Positions 51,713 to 61,730 are shown, numbered from the stretch's first letter. The stretch: DNA of 64,000 nt from Spongiactinospora rosea (GCF_003315795.1 NZ_QMEY01000014.1:1-64000), one strand, 5' to 3'. The notes: generated from the letters alone by a model not told the origin. Made by a program: numbers and translations.

Positions 51713-52183
51713 CTACCAGAGGCCGGTTGCGGCAAGGGCCTCTCGGGGGGAGGAGACGTACCGGAGGCCCGGGACGGGCCGGCCGTCGTGGTCGAGGAGG
51801 CGCCAGCCGCCGAGCTGTACGACGGGGACGTTGCCGCGACGCTTCGCCAGGGCCAGCTCGGACAGGGTGCCCCAGGAGCCGCCGACGATGATCACCGCAT
51901 CGCCCGAGTTCACGATGATGTTGTTGCGGGCCTCTCCCACGCCGGTCGGGATCACGATCGACAGGTCGGGATTGGCCTGCTCGCGGTCGGCACGGGACAG
52001 GATGCCCACCACCGTCCCACCCGCCGTACGAGCGCCTGCGGCCACGGCGGCCATGACCCCGCTGTAGCCCCCACAGATCACCACCGCCCCCCGCCCGGCC
52101 AGCAACCGCCCGACCTCCCGGGCGTTGGACTCATCGTCCGGACTGCAGTCCCGCGGCCCGCACACCGACACCTGGATCGCCAC
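51713..52183 (-). CDS. LOG-family / TIGR00725-type protein
   Basis: 156 residues from GTG 52183. Nucleotide-binding Rossmann-like fold with V-I-C-G-G-Y-S-G-V-M and G-G-S-W-G-T-L-S-E, the P-G-G-x-G-T-x-x-E-type motif of lysine-decarboxylase-like phosphoribohydrolases. LOG proteins release free base from nucleoside 5'-monophosphates; the substrate of this branch is unknown. Confidence 0.85.
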   Translation of the reverse strand: MAIQVSVCGPRDCSPDDESNAREVGRLLAGRGAVVICGGYSGVMAAVAAGARTAGGTVVGILSRADREQANPDLSIVIPTGVGEARNNIIVNSGDAVIIVGGSWGTLSELALAKRRGNVPVVQLGGWRLLDHDGRPVPGLRYVSSPREALAATGLW

Positions 52184-52348
52184 ACCCCGATCATCCCAGC
52201 CCCGCACGCCGCATGACAGAGACCATCTGCAACTCTCCAAGAGCCGCCCGGAAAGCCACGACAACGGGCAGCTGAATACCGGGACATCCGGGACCGACCA
52301 GGTCGGGCCCGGATGCACTGTGTGGAGGCGGTCAGCGGCGCACGCTGT

Positions 52349-52642
52349 CTAGCGCATGACGTACAGGTAGGTCGTGAACGCCCCATCGTCTCGGCACTGA
52401 TAGGCCCTCCACGACCCGATCGACATACCGATCTGCCCGACCGTGCGGCAGATTTCCTGTCCCTTTTCCAAGGGGTAGGTCGTCCACAGGTCGATCGGCC
52501 CGTCCCACTCATCAGCCGTAACGGCCGCTTGATGTATCGCTCCCGCTGGTGCCGCCGCGGCGACGCCGGCGGATGCCAGTCCGCCGCTGAGCAGGGCTGC
52601 CATCGCAGCCATGGTCACCAGCGTCTTCTTCAGCATCCTCAT
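52349..52642 (-). CDS. Small secreted protein
   Basis: 97 residues from ATG 52642 (GGGAGA upstream). Signal peptide M-R-M-L-K-K-T-L then A-M-A-A-L-L-S-G-G, cleaved around A-A-A near 30-35. The mature 60-odd residues hold two Cys (E-I-C-R-T and Y-Q-C-R-D), probably one disulfide, and end F-T-T-Y-L-Y-V-M-R. Function unknown; similar short exported proteins are common in actinomycetes. Confidence 0.72.
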   Translation of the reverse strand: MRMLKKTLVTMAAMAALLSGGLASAGVAAAAPAGAIHQAAVTADEWDGPIDLWTTYPLEKGQEICRTVGQIGMSIGSWRAYQCRDDGAFTTYLYVMR

Positions 52643-53445
52643 GCGCTCTCCCGTCGTAGGGCTCCCCGTCGCCGAGGGCCTGTTCGCCTTCCTCGGGTTC
52701 ATTGCTACCGGTCGGCTGTTGTTTTGTGTCGGGGGCGCGGACTGAACAATCAAGGTGCAATCAATGGCTGTAATTCCAGCTGTCCAATCAGATGACGCTT
52801 GGCCTGCGCCGGTCTGCCGATCGACAGGCGAAATCCCGAGGACGGGGCCGGGCCCGGCAGTGTCGCCGAAATCCGGCAAAGCACATCGATGTGTTCCAGA
52901 AGTACCGGCAGTCCGAGTGCGGGGTCGCGTGGGCCGAGGCCAAGAACTTTTCGTGCAGCAGCCTCGGCCACTTGGGGGCGGTGCCCGCCGGGCGGGGTCG
53001 CAGGTCCAAACGGGCGCCTTCCAACTGACCGAGCATGGCCAAGGCGGCCTCGGCGGCGATCTCACCTTCTCGTTTCGCCTGAGGCTTTCGGCTGACGGTG
53101 GGGCGCAACAAGGCGGCGCCGTGGTCTGGAAAGGGTTCCGTCTTGGCTGATGCGAGGTACAGGGAGCGGCCACGGCGCGCGGGAAATGCCGGGCTCCGGA
53201 GCGGTATTGGGCACGGGCCAGCGGCGAGCAGGGGGCTTGCCGTACACGCGAAGCGCCACCCGCCGGAGGCGGGGACGTCGGGCGAAGCCCGACATGGAAA
53301 GCAGGGCTGAGCGAAGCGAAGACGATTAGGGGTGCCGGCGGGTCGCCGGGGCAGTACGTCGGGCAGAGCCTGGCGCGAAAAGTACGGCTGAGCGAAGCGA
53401 AGGCGGGTCGCCGGAGGCGGTCAAGGGGGCGCTGGCGGCTCCGGT
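52643..53445. repeat. Gene-poor region with dispersed-repeat copies
   Basis: R copy at about 53154-53246 (ending GGCGAGCAGGGGGCTTGCC), then A modules at 53277-53332 (GTCGGGCGAAGCCCGAC) and 53358-53405 (degraded arm, then GGCTGAGCGAAGCGAAG). 52750-53110 has long minus-strand frames, but none shows a recognisable family or ribosome site; it may be a decayed gene. Confidence 0.65.
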
Positions 53446-55215
53446 TCAGTCCAGGCGGTCGGCCAGGGCGAGCCAGTCGGATTCGACTGTTTCCTTCTCG
53501 GACTGGATTTCCTTGAGCTCGGCGTCCAGGCGGGCCAGGCGTTCGTAGTCGTCCGCCGCCTCGGCCATTGCCGTGTGCAGGCCCGTCTCCCGCTCTCCCA
53601 GCCGGTCCAAGCGCCGTTCCAGGCGGGAGAGCTCCTTGCGCAGCTCCCGCTCCTCCTTCGCCGAACGCCCGTCAGACGGAGCCGGAACGGCGACCGGAGC
53701 GGACGGTGCCGAGGCGACGGCCGTGGCCCGGCGGGAGAGGTACTCGTCCACGCCCCCCGGCAGCATCGACAGCCGCCCGTCCCCCAGCAGCGCCAGCGAG
53801 CGGTCCGTGACCCGCTCCAGGAAGTATCGGTCGTGGCTGACCACGACCAGTGTCCCCGCCCACCCGTCGAGCAGGTCTTCCAGCTCGTTCAGGGTCTCGA
53901 TGTCCAGGTCGTTGGTCGGCTCGTCGAGCAGCAGCACGTTGGGGTCGTCCATCAGCAGCCGCAGAACCTGCAGCCGCCGCCGTTCCCCTCCGGAAAGGTC
54001 GCCCACGGCCTTCCACTGCGCCTCGCCCCGGAACCCCAGCCGCTCAAGCAGTTGCGAAGCCGTCCACTCGCGCTTGCCGACCTTGATGTACTTGCGGATC
54101 TCCTCCACGACCTCCAGCACCCGCCGCCCAGGGTCCAGCTCCACCAGCTCCTGGGAGAGGTACGCGAGCCGCACGGTCTTGCCCCGCACCACCCGCCCCA
54201 CGTCGGGCCGCACCGCGTCGGCCAGCAGCCGCAGCACGCTGGACTTGCCCGACCCGTTGACCCCGATGAGGCCGATCCGGTCGCCGGGCCCGAGCTGCCA
54301 GGTGCACCGGTCGAGGACGAGCGGCCCCTCGCCGGGCCCGCCCGCGTGCAGGGTGACGTCGAAGAGGTCGTAGACGGTCTTGCCGAGCCGGGCCGCCGCG
54401 AACCGGACCAGCTCCACCTCGTCCCGGGCGGGCGGCTCGTCGGCGATCAGCGCCTGCGCCGCCTCCACGCGGAACTTGGGCTTGCTCGTACGCGCCTGCG
54501 GCCCCCGGCGCAGCCAGGCGATCTCCTTGCGCATGAGGTTCTGGCGGCGTTCCTCGGTGGCGGCGGCGAGGCGGGCGCGTTCGGCCTTAGCCAGCACATA
54601 GGCGGCATATCCGCCTTCGTAGCGTTCGACCGCGCCGTCCACGACCTCCCACGTCCGTGTCGAGACGGCGTCCAGGAACCAGCGGTCGTGGGTCACGACC
54701 AGCAGCGCCGACTTGCGCCCCACCAGGTGCCCGGCCAGCCAGTCGATGGCCTCGATGTCCAGGTGGTTGGTGGGCTCGTCCAGGATGATCAGGTCGTGCT
54801 CGCCGATGAGCAGCCGGGCCAGCGCGGTACGGCGGCGCTCCCCGCCCGACAGCGACCCCACGAGAGAGGACAGGTCGATGTCGGCGATCAGGCCCTTCAG
54901 GATCTCGCGGATCCCCTGGTCCCCGGCCCACTCGTGCTCGGCCAGGTCGCCCAGCACCGCGGACTCCACCGTACGCGCCGGATCGAGATCGTCGCCCTGG
55001 GACAGCACGCCGACGCGCAGCCCCCGGTTGTGCGTGACCCGCCCGGAATCGGGCTGGACCGTGCCCGCGATCACCGACACCAGCGTGGTCTTGCCACCGC
55101 CGTTGCGGCCGACGACACCGATCCGCTCACCGGCGGCGATGCCCAAAGAGACCTCGCGCAGCAGCGGCACCGGGCCGTAGGCGTGGGTCACCGACTCAAG
55201 ATTGACCAGATTCAT
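53446..55215 (-). CDS. ABC-F family ATPase (Uup/EttA-like)
   Basis: 589 residues, two ABC domains without membrane segments. Walker A G-R-N-G-G-G-K-T and G-V-N-G-S-G-K-S; signatures L-S-G-G-E-R-R-R in both; Walker B L-I-I-L-D-E-P-T-N-H-L and L-L-L-D-E-P-T-N-D-L. A linker lies between domains, and a C-terminal coiled coil of about 80 residues is Uup-like. ABC-F proteins act on ribosomes or DNA. It follows ispE with a gap of 7 bp, the usual actinobacterial order. Confidence 0.95.
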   Translation of the reverse strand: MNLVNLESVTHAYGPVPLLREVSLGIAAGERIGVVGRNGGGKTTLVSVIAGTVQPDSGRVTHNRGLRVGVLSQGDDLDPARTVESAVLGDLAEHEWAGDQGIREILKGLIADIDLSSLVGSLSGGERRRTALARLLIGEHDLIILDEPTNHLDIEAIDWLAGHLVGRKSALLVVTHDRWFLDAVSTRTWEVVDGAVERYEGGYAAYVLAKAERARLAAATEERRQNLMRKEIAWLRRGPQARTSKPKFRVEAAQALIADEPPARDEVELVRFAAARLGKTVYDLFDVTLHAGGPGEGPLVLDRCTWQLGPGDRIGLIGVNGSGKSSVLRLLADAVRPDVGRVVRGKTVRLAYLSQELVELDPGRRVLEVVEEIRKYIKVGKREWTASQLLERLGFRGEAQWKAVGDLSGGERRRLQVLRLLMDDPNVLLLDEPTNDLDIETLNELEDLLDGWAGTLVVVSHDRYFLERVTDRSLALLGDGRLSMLPGGVDEYLSRRATAVASAPSAPVAVPAPSDGRSAKEERELRKELSRLERRLDRLGERETGLHTAMAEAADDYERLARLDAELKEIQSEKETVESDWLALADRLD

Positions 55216-55222
55216 CGCGCAT

Positions 55223-56152
55223 TCAGGTTATCCCCACCGGATGACCACCGGCTCCGGCCAGAGCGCCCCGCACGGGCCCGTAGGCGGTGACGGCGGCGCG
55301 GCAGACGGCCGAACCGGTGAGGGCGCGGGCCAGGTCATCGGCCTTGGACTCCCCGGCCACAAGGAAGGCGCAGGTCGGGCCGGAACCGGAGACGATCGCG
55401 CCGAGCGCGCCGCGTTCGCGTCCGGCGTCGAGGGTGGCGGCGAGCGAGGGGCGCAGCGCCACGGCGGCCTCTTGCAGGTCGTTGACCAGCTCCGCGCCGA
55501 GCGCGTCGGCGTCGCCCTCGCGCAGGGCCGCCATCAGGGCCGGGCTCTCCTTCGGCGGCGCGGGCCGTTCGCCGCGCGCTTCGCGCAGGCGGTCACAGCG
55601 ACCGTAGACGGCGGGGGTGGACAGCCCGCCCTCGGCGAGCGCGAACACCCAGTGGAAGCGTCCGCCGGTCGGTACGGCGGTCAGGCGTTCGCCCCGGCCG
55701 GTGCCCACGGCGGTGCCGCCGAACAGCGCGAACGGCACGTCGCTGCCGATCTCGGCGGCGATGTCCAGAAGCTCTTCCCGGGGCAGGCCGAGTTTCCACA
55801 GGTCGTTACAGGCGACCAGCGCTCCGGCGGCGTCGGCGCTGCCGCCCGCCATGCCCCCGGCGACCGGGATCGACTTTCTGATGGTGAGCCGGGCGGCGAG
55901 CGGCCGATCGGCGCGGGCCGCGAGTGCCCTGGCCGCTCTGATGGCGAGATTGTCCGGTCCGTCCGGTACCAAATCCGCTTCCTCACCCACGACCCGCACG
56001 GAGAAGGAATCCGCCGCGACGGCGGTGACGTAGTCGTAGATGGAGACGGCGTGGAAGACGTTCACCAGGTCGTGGTAACCGTCATCGCGCAGCGGGCCTA
56101 CCGCGAGCTGCAGGTTGACCTTGGCCGGCACTCGGACCGTCACGGAGTCCAT
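55223..56152 (-). CDS. ispE: 4-diphosphocytidyl-2-C-methyl-D-erythritol kinase
   Basis: 309 residues, GHMP kinase of the MEP isoprenoid pathway. P-A-K-V-N-L-Q-L at the N-terminus, P-V-A-G-G-M-A-G-G-S-A-D-A-A as ATP loop, and G-A-I-V-S-G-S-G-P-T-C-A at the C-terminus. ATG 56152 is used; GTG 56167 is possible. The start lies inside the 3' end of the NlpC/P60 gene, an overlap that implies coupling. Confidence 0.95.
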   Translation of the reverse strand: MDSVTVRVPAKVNLQLAVGPLRDDGYHDLVNVFHAVSIYDYVTAVAADSFSVRVVGEEADLVPDGPDNLAIRAARALAARADRPLAARLTIRKSIPVAGGMAGGSADAAGALVACNDLWKLGLPREELLDIAAEIGSDVPFALFGGTAVGTGRGERLTAVPTGGRFHWVFALAEGGLSTPAVYGRCDRLREARGERPAPPKESPALMAALREGDADALGAELVNDLQEAAVALRPSLAATLDAGRERGALGAIVSGSGPTCAFLVAGESKADDLARALTGSAVCRAAVTAYGPVRGALAGAGGHPVGIT

Positions 56153-56990
56153 CGGGGCGCTCGTCACTCCTCGGCACGTTCCCGGCCGCGAAACCGTCGT
56201 CCGGGCCGGGTCGTATGCTAGCGGGCCCCATGTCCTCCGTGGGACTGATCGGCTCCGGGACGAGCTGCCCAGGCCCAGGCACGGGCACAGGCACCGGCGC
56301 GGGCACGGGCACGGGCGCTGGCACGATCTCGGACTTGTGCCACAGTGGCGGGCCCAGCGGAGGTGCGACGGGACGCAGTCCCGGTCGTATCGCGCCCCGG
56401 TAGCGGCGGCTGTAGTACGGCGAGGCGAGGTAGTCGGTCTTTCTGACCACGTCCCCGGTCTGCGGGGCGTGGACCATGACGCCGTCGTCCAGGTAGAGGC
56501 CGACGTGGTCGGGGTCGCCCCGGCGTTCGCCGAAGAAGACGAGGTCGCCGGGGCGCAGCCGTTTCTCGCGCACCCGGCGGCCCTGCCGGTATTGGGTGCC
56601 GGTGTAGTGGGCGATCCGGACTCCGGCCTGCGCCCAGGCGTAGAGGGCCAGGCCGGAGCAGTCGAAGCCGACCGTGCCGCTGCCCTTGCCGATGCCCCGG
56701 GTGGCGCCCTCGGCGGAGCCGCCGCCCCAGGAGAACGGCACGCCCATCATGCTCAGCGCGGCGGTCGCGGCGAGCCGTCCCCGGGCGCGCCGGGCCTCCC
56801 GCCGCGCGGTCCGCTCGGCCAGCGCCGCCTCCCCGGCGGCGTGCGCCTCGGTCCAGGCATGAGACTCGTACGGCATGACGGTGGCATAAGGGTCGGCGGC
56901 GGTGGGCGCCGGATCGGCGGGCACGTGCAGCCACATCGCCGAGCCGACCGCCGCCACCTGCGTCCACACGAAACCAGGTGAGATCATCAT
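56082..56990 (-). CDS. NlpC/P60-family cell-wall hydrolase
   Basis: 302 residues. Catalytic triad Cys111 (G-F-D-C-S-G-L), His162 (P-D-H-V-G-L-Y) and His174 (M-V-H-A-P-Q). These D,L-endopeptidases cut peptidoglycan stems. The N-terminus is not a typical signal peptide (M-M-I-S-P-G-F-V-W-T-Q), and the region after the catalytic domain is a P-V/P-A-rich stretch of about 25 residues and a disordered tail. The 3' end overlaps the ispE start by 71 bp. This position, between rsmA and ispE, is unusual. Confidence 0.88.
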   Translation of the reverse strand: MMISPGFVWTQVAAVGSAMWLHVPADPAPTAADPYATVMPYESHAWTEAHAAGEAALAERTARREARRARGRLAATAALSMMGVPFSWGGGSAEGATRGIGKGSGTVGFDCSGLALYAWAQAGVRIAHYTGTQYRQGRRVREKRLRPGDLVFFGERRGDPDHVGLYLDDGVMVHAPQTGDVVRKTDYLASPYYSRRYRGAIRPGLRPVAPPLGPPLWHKSEIVPAPVPVPAPVPVPVPGPGQLVPEPISPTEDMGPASIRPGPDDGFAAGNVPRSDERPDGLRDGPSAGQGQPAARGRPAAR

Positions 56991-57074
56991 GCGTCAGGTA
57001 TTACCCCGCGAACGCGCCGTTTACAGGGAAACCGACAGACCGTAAATGCCCATCCTTGTCAGGGAATACGCTGA

Positions 57075-57944
57075 TCAACCATGCAATGGGCGGTGCTCGG
57101 CGACCCGTGCGAAATCGGTCACCGCCAGCCGTTCGCCCCGGCTCGACGGGTCCACTCCGGCCCGGCGCAGCGCCTCCTCGGCGGCCGCCGCGGTGCCGGC
57201 CCAGCCCGCCAGCGCGGCCCGCAGCGTCTTACGGCGCTGCGCGAAAGCCGCGTCGATCACCGCGAAGACCTCCGCCCGGGAGGCCGTGGTCGCGGGCGGC
57301 TCGCGGCGGGTCAGCGCGACCAGGCCCGAGTCCACGTTGGGCACCGGCCAGAACACCGTACGCCCCACCGGCCCGGCCCTGCGCACGTCCGCGTACCAGG
57401 CCGCCTTGACCGACGGCACCCCATACACCCGCGAACCCGGCGGCGCGGCCAGCCGGTCGGCCACCTCCGACTGGACCATCACCAGCCCCTTGCGCAGCGA
57501 CGGCAGCTCGGCCAGCAGGTGCAGCACCACGGGCACGGCGACGTTGTAGGGGAGGTTCGCGACCAGGGCGGTCGGCGGCGACCCGGGCAGCTCGGCCGCC
57601 GTCACCCGCAGCGCGTCGGCGGGCACCACGTCCAGGCGTCCGGCCAGCTCGGGCGCGCGGTCGGCGGCGGTACGCGGAAGCTGCGCGGCCAGCACCGGAT
57701 CGATCTCCACGGCGATCACCCGGGCGGCCTCCGGCAGCAGCGCCAGCGTGAGCGAGCCGAGCCCCGGACCGACCTCGATCACCACGTCGTCGCCGTCGAG
57801 CCCGGCGGTGCGGACGATCCGGCGGACGGTGCCGCCGTCGATCACGAAGTTCTGGCCGAGCTTCTTGGTGGGGCGCAGACCCAGCCGCCCCGCCAATTCC
57901 CGGATTTCCACCGGCCCGAGAAGGGTCACGATTCCTCTCCCCAT
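57075..57944 (-). CDS. rsmA: 16S rRNA dimethyladenosine transferase
   Basis: 289 residues (KsgA). SAM site [16 protein letters not shown], and the catalytic N-L-P-Y-N of adenine N6-methyltransferases; [10 protein letters not shown] near the N-terminus. It dimethylates the two adenines at the 3' end of 16S rRNA. ATG 57944 is used; GTG 57929 has a GGGAGA site and may be the real start. Confidence 0.95.
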   Translation of the reverse strand: MGRGIVTLLGPVEIRELAGRLGLRPTKKLGQNFVIDGGTVRRIVRTAGLDGDDVVIEVGPGLGSLTLALLPEAARVIAVEIDPVLAAQLPRTAADRAPELAGRLDVVPADALRVTAAELPGSPPTALVANLPYNVAVPVVLHLLAELPSLRKGLVMVQSEVADRLAAPPGSRVYGVPSVKAAWYADVRRAGPVGRTVFWPVPNVDSGLVALTRREPPATTASRAEVFAVIDAAFAQRRKTLRAALAGWAGTAAAAEEALRRAGVDPSSRGERLAVTDFARVAEHRPLHG

Positions 57945-58083
57945 GTCATCCACCCAAGTGTCTCGCACCGAACAGCCCAGGGTGGCCGCCAGAACCTGCA
58001 CGAAGGGATCCAAGGTGGATAACGTTGTCCCACGGGGGCGCAAGGGTGACGACCACGACTCCACGCCGGGAGCGAGCGCGAAT

Positions 58084-59535
58084 ATGACCATGGACCCCGA
58101 TCCCATGCGACTCACCCCCGCCGATCCGGAGGCCATCGGCCCCTACAAGCTGGTCGGCCGCCTCGGTGAGGGCGGTATGGGCACGGTCTACCTGGCCACC
58201 GCGCCGGCCGGGCGGCTGGTCGCGGTGAAGGTGGTGAAGGCGGAGTACGCGGCCGAGCCGGGGTTCGCGGTCAGGTTCCACGCGGAGGTGGACAACGCGC
58301 GCCGGGTCGCCTCGTTCTGCACGGCCCAGGTGCTCGACAACGGCGACGACCGCGACGGCCGGCCGTACATGGTGACCGAGTACATCGAGGGCCTGGCGCT
58401 GTCCCGGCAGATCACCCGGTACGGCGCGCTGGAGGCGGGCACCCTGCACGGCGTGGCGCTCGGGGTCGCCGCCGCGCTGGCCGCGATCCACGTCGCCGGG
58501 CTGGTGCACCGCGACCTCAAACCGGCCAACGTGATCCTGTCCATCTCCGGCCCGCGCGTGATCGACTTCGGGATCTCCCGCGCGCTGGACGGCACCCAGG
58601 GCATGACCCTGTCCGGCGAGCTGGTCGGCAGTCCGGGCTGGTGGGCCCCCGAGCAGGTACGCGGGCTGCCGATCACCCCCGCCGCCGACATCTTCGCCTG
58701 GGGCTGCCTCGTCGCCTACGCGGGCAACGGACGCCACCCGTTCGGCCAGGGCGACGCGATCGTGCTGGCCGGCCGGGTGCTGAACGGCCGCCCGGACCTC
58801 GGCGTCCTGCCCGCCCCGCTGAACGACCTGGTACGCCGGGCCACCGACCCCGACCCGGACCGGCGTCCGACCGCCCAGGAGCTGGTACTGGCCCTGCTGG
58901 GCGGCGGCATCACCGCGCCGGCCCCGCCCGCCGCGCAGGAGACGCTGGTCGCCGAGTCGTGGGAGCCCCCGGCCAACATCGGCCAGGACGCGACGCAGAC
59001 GCTCGCCGGGTTCGGCCTGCGCCCGGCCAGGCCGAAGGGCCGCAGCCGGGTGCTCGTCGCCGCCGCTGCCGCCGTCGTCGCGCTCTTCGTGACGGGGGCC
59101 GTCCTGGTGATCACCCAGGCCCGGGACGATCCTGCGCCCGCCCCGGCCGCCGCCCGGCGGGGACCGGACATCGGACGCCGGTTACCGCTCGGCGAACCGC
59201 TGACGGGTCCGCAGCTCATCATCCCGCGCCCGGCCCAGTGCGGCCTGACGAAGTACGCGGGCGCGACTCCGAAGCGCGGCCGGTTCTGCGTGGTCCGCTG
59301 GATCCTGCTGAACCCCGGCGGCGAACTCGTGCCGCTCACCCCCGGCACGATGACCCTCTACGACGACCGCGGCGCGCCGCACGACCCCGAACCGGCCTCC
59401 ACCTCACTCCCCGCCGCCCTCACCGCGGGCGCCCAGGTCAGCGGCGTGACCGTGTACGACCTGCCCCCGGCCCGCACGGCCACCCGCCTGCGCGCCGCCC
59501 TGACCGACGACACCCCCCTCACGGTGAACCTCTGA
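58084..59535 (+). CDS. Ser/Thr protein kinase, single-pass membrane type
   Basis: 483 residues. Kinase domain: G-E-G-G-M-G-T-V-Y, Lys49 in [12 protein letters not shown] (Asp144), D-F-G (161-163), W-W-A-P-E-Q. Membrane helix about 323-346, then an extracytoplasmic domain of about 130 residues without PASTA repeats (two Cys). It probably senses the cell surface. ATG 58084 is one candidate; 58105 and an upstream GTG at 58015 are others. Its stop overlaps the start of the FG-GAP gene (TGATG). Confidence 0.9.
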   Translation: MTMDPDPMRLTPADPEAIGPYKLVGRLGEGGMGTVYLATAPAGRLVAVKVVKAEYAAEPGFAVRFHAEVDNARRVASFCTAQVLDNGDDRDGRPYMVTEYIEGLALSRQITRYGALEAGTLHGVALGVAAALAAIHVAGLVHRDLKPANVILSISGPRVIDFGISRALDGTQGMTLSGELVGSPGWWAPEQVRGLPITPAADIFAWGCLVAYAGNGRHPFGQGDAIVLAGRVLNGRPDLGVLPAPLNDLVRRATDPDPDRRPTAQELVLALLGGGITAPAPPAAQETLVAESWEPPANIGQDATQTLAGFGLRPARPKGRSRVLVAAAAAVVALFVTGAVLVITQARDDPAPAPAAARRGPDIGRRLPLGEPLTGPQLIIPRPAQCGLTKYAGATPKRGRFCVVRWILLNPGGELVPLTPGTMTLYDDRGAPHDPEPASTSLPAALTAGAQVSGVTVYDLPPARTATRLRAALTDDTPLTVNL

Positions 59536-60836
59536 TGACCAGGATGCTGATCGCGGCCCTGCTGCTGGCCGCCCTTCCGATCATGCCCGCGGGAACACGG
59601 GCCGCGAAGTGCGATCACGACGTCGCCATCGGCGACCCGTTCGCCGATGTGCGGGGGCTGGCGGGAGCAGGGGTGGTCCAGTTCGCGGCAGGGAGCCCCG
59701 GCGGGGGCACGCCGGTGCCGGTGAGCGCGCCCGACGCGGCGGCGGGCGACGCGTTCGGGTGGTCGGTGACGATCGGCCGGTTCGACGCGGACGGATGCGC
59801 CGACCTGCTGGTGGGCGCGCCGTACGCGGACGTCGGCGGCATCCGTGACGCGGGCGCGGCGTACGTCGTGTACGGCGGTACGGGCCGCGCCGACCGGATC
59901 ACCGCCCGCGAACCCCAGCTGGACGCGCACTTCGGCTGGTCCGTCGCCTACAGCCCGGACGGCGGCGGCGTGGCGGCCGTCGGTGCGCCGCACGAGGACG
60001 ACAACGGCGTCCACGACGCGGGGGCCGTCCACCTCTTCCCCGCCGACCGCCGCACCGCCCTGACCCGGATCACCCAGAACGGGGTGGGCGTGCCCGGCAG
60101 CAGCGAGGCGGGCGACATGTTCGGCTGGTCGCTGGCCCTGGATCGGCTCACCGGCGACCCGGCCGGGGTGGACCTGGCGGTCGGCACGCCGTACGAGAAC
60201 GAGGACGGCGCGGGAATCCAGAACGGCCAGGGCCTCCGGGACACCGGCGCGCTGACGGTCCTGCTCGACCCGCTGAGCGGCGGCGGAGAGTACGCGGGGG
60301 TGCGGTGGGGGCTGGCGGAACTACGAAAAGCGGGCGAACCGGTACGCCCTGCGGCGGGCGACCGGTTCGGGTACGCGCTGGCCGCCTCGGACGGCAGGCT
60401 CGCGGTGAGCGCGCCGCTGGCCGGGGCGGGCCTGGTACACGTCTTCGCGGGCGGGCTGAAGAAGGGCGTCACGGTCGCCAGGGGCGACCGCGCGGGCGCG
60501 GGGTTCGGCTTCTCGGTCGCGCTGAGCCCGGCCACGCCGGACGACGGCGTACGGCTGGCGGCCGGCGTCCCGTACGCGGGCCCGGACGCGCGCGGCGCGG
60601 TGTGGCTGGTCCCGCTGGCCGACCGGACGGCGGGCCGCCTGATCACCTCCCCCGCCGCCGGGGCGCACTTCGGCTGGGCGGTGGCCTTCACCGGCAACCG
60701 CCTGCTGATCGGCTCGCCGGACACCGCCCCCGGCGGATCGGCGGGCCTGCTGGGCCGCAACCAGAGCGCGTCCACCCCGATCACCCCGGCCCCCGGCACC
60801 GCCCCGGTGGACTTCGGCGCGGCCATCGCCGGCTGA
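59535..60836 (+). CDS. FG-GAP beta-propeller secreted protein
   Basis: 433 residues with a signal peptide ([15 protein letters not shown], cleaved near G-T-R-A-A). It has repeated FG-GAP blades, e.g. F-D-A-D-G-C-A-D-L-L-V-G-A-P-Y and F-G-W-S-V, F-G-Y-A-L and F-G-W-A-V; this is the integrin alpha N-terminal propeller fold. The kinase gene before it is translationally coupled, so the propeller may be a ligand or sensor for the kinase's outer domain. Confidence 0.88.
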   Translation: MTRMLIAALLLAALPIMPAGTRAAKCDHDVAIGDPFADVRGLAGAGVVQFAAGSPGGGTPVPVSAPDAAAGDAFGWSVTIGRFDADGCADLLVGAPYADVGGIRDAGAAYVVYGGTGRADRITAREPQLDAHFGWSVAYSPDGGGVAAVGAPHEDDNGVHDAGAVHLFPADRRTALTRITQNGVGVPGSSEAGDMFGWSLALDRLTGDPAGVDLAVGTPYENEDGAGIQNGQGLRDTGALTVLLDPLSGGGEYAGVRWGLAELRKAGEPVRPAAGDRFGYALAASDGRLAVSAPLAGAGLVHVFAGGLKKGVTVARGDRAGAGFGFSVALSPATPDDGVRLAAGVPYAGPDARGAVWLVPLADRTAGRLITSPAAGAHFGWAVAFTGNRLLIGSPDTAPGGSAGLLGRNQSASTPITPAPGTAPVDFGAAIAG

Positions 60837-60854
60837 CCCCGGCGTATCGAACGA

Positions 60855-61727
60855 CTACCAGGGGCCGAAGGCGGCCTCGCCGTTGGACTGGATCTGGGCG
60901 GCCAGGTGTTCGGCGGGGACCGAGCGGACCTCGGCCAGGCAGCGCAGCGTGAGCGGCAGCAGGTAGGGCGCGTTGGGCTTGCCCCGGTGCGGGACCGGCG
61001 GGAGGTACGGGGCGTCGGTCTCGACCATCAGCAGTTCGGCCGGGGCGACGGCGGCGGCCTCGCGCAGCGCCGTGGCGTTCTTGTAGGTGAGCGGCCCGGA
61101 GAAGGACATGTAGTAGCCCGCCCGCGCGCACCGCTCGGCGAGGTCGGCGTCCCCCGAGAAGGAGTGGAACACCACCACGTCGGGCGCGCCCTGCTCGGCC
61201 AGCACCCGCAGCACGTCGTCGTGCGCGTCGCGGTCGTGGATCACCAGCGCCTTGCCCGCCCGCTTGGCGATCTCGATGTGCGCGCGGAACGACGCGTGCT
61301 GGTCGGACTTGGCCGCCCAGTCGCGGTAGTAGTCGAGCCCGGTCTCGCCGACCGCCACCACCTGCGGCTCCCTGGCCAGTTCCTCGATGTCGGCCAGCAC
61401 CTCGGGGGTGGCCTCGTGGGCGTCGTTGGGGTGGATGGCCACCGCCGCGCGGACGGCGCGGTGGACGGCCGCGGCGTCGGCGCACCAACGCGAGGAGGGC
61501 AGGTCGTAGCCAACCGTGATCACCCGGGTGACCCCGACCGCGGCGGCCTCGGCCAGGATGCGCTCGACGGTGGCCTTGGCCGCCTGGGCGGCCTGGGCCA
61601 TGGGGTCGTGCGCCGAGGCCATCCGGTTGCCGACCATCACGTCGAGGTGGCAGTGGCTGTCGAACACCTCCGCCCCGAGCGGGGCGGGCGGTTGCGGAGG
61701 GGTCAGGTCGGCCCGGCCGCGGCCCAT
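60855..61727 (-). CDS. tatD: TatD-family metal-dependent hydrolase
   Basis: 290 residues of the amidohydrolase superfamily: D-S-H-C-H-L-D (first metal ligands), G-E-T-G-L-D-Y-Y, H-D-R-D-A, and V-E-T-D-A-P-Y-L. TatD acts as a 3'-5' exonuclease or DNase in repair. It starts 3 bp after metG ends, same strand, the conserved order. Confidence 0.95.
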   Translation of the reverse strand: MGRGRADLTPPQPPAPLGAEVFDSHCHLDVMVGNRMASAHDPMAQAAQAAKATVERILAEAAAVGVTRVITVGYDLPSSRWCADAAAVHRAVRAAVAIHPNDAHEATPEVLADIEELAREPQVVAVGETGLDYYRDWAAKSDQHASFRAHIEIAKRAGKALVIHDRDAHDDVLRVLAEQGAPDVVVFHSFSGDADLAERCARAGYYMSFSGPLTYKNATALREAAAVAPAELLMVETDAPYLPPVPHRGKPNAPYLLPLTLRCLAEVRSVPAEHLAAQIQSNGEAAFGPW

Positions 61728-61730
61728 CGC

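Noticed and set aside
52788-53111. Minus-strand frame in the gene-poor region
   Set aside because: No family, no ribosome site and adjacent frames equally open; could be a decayed gene.
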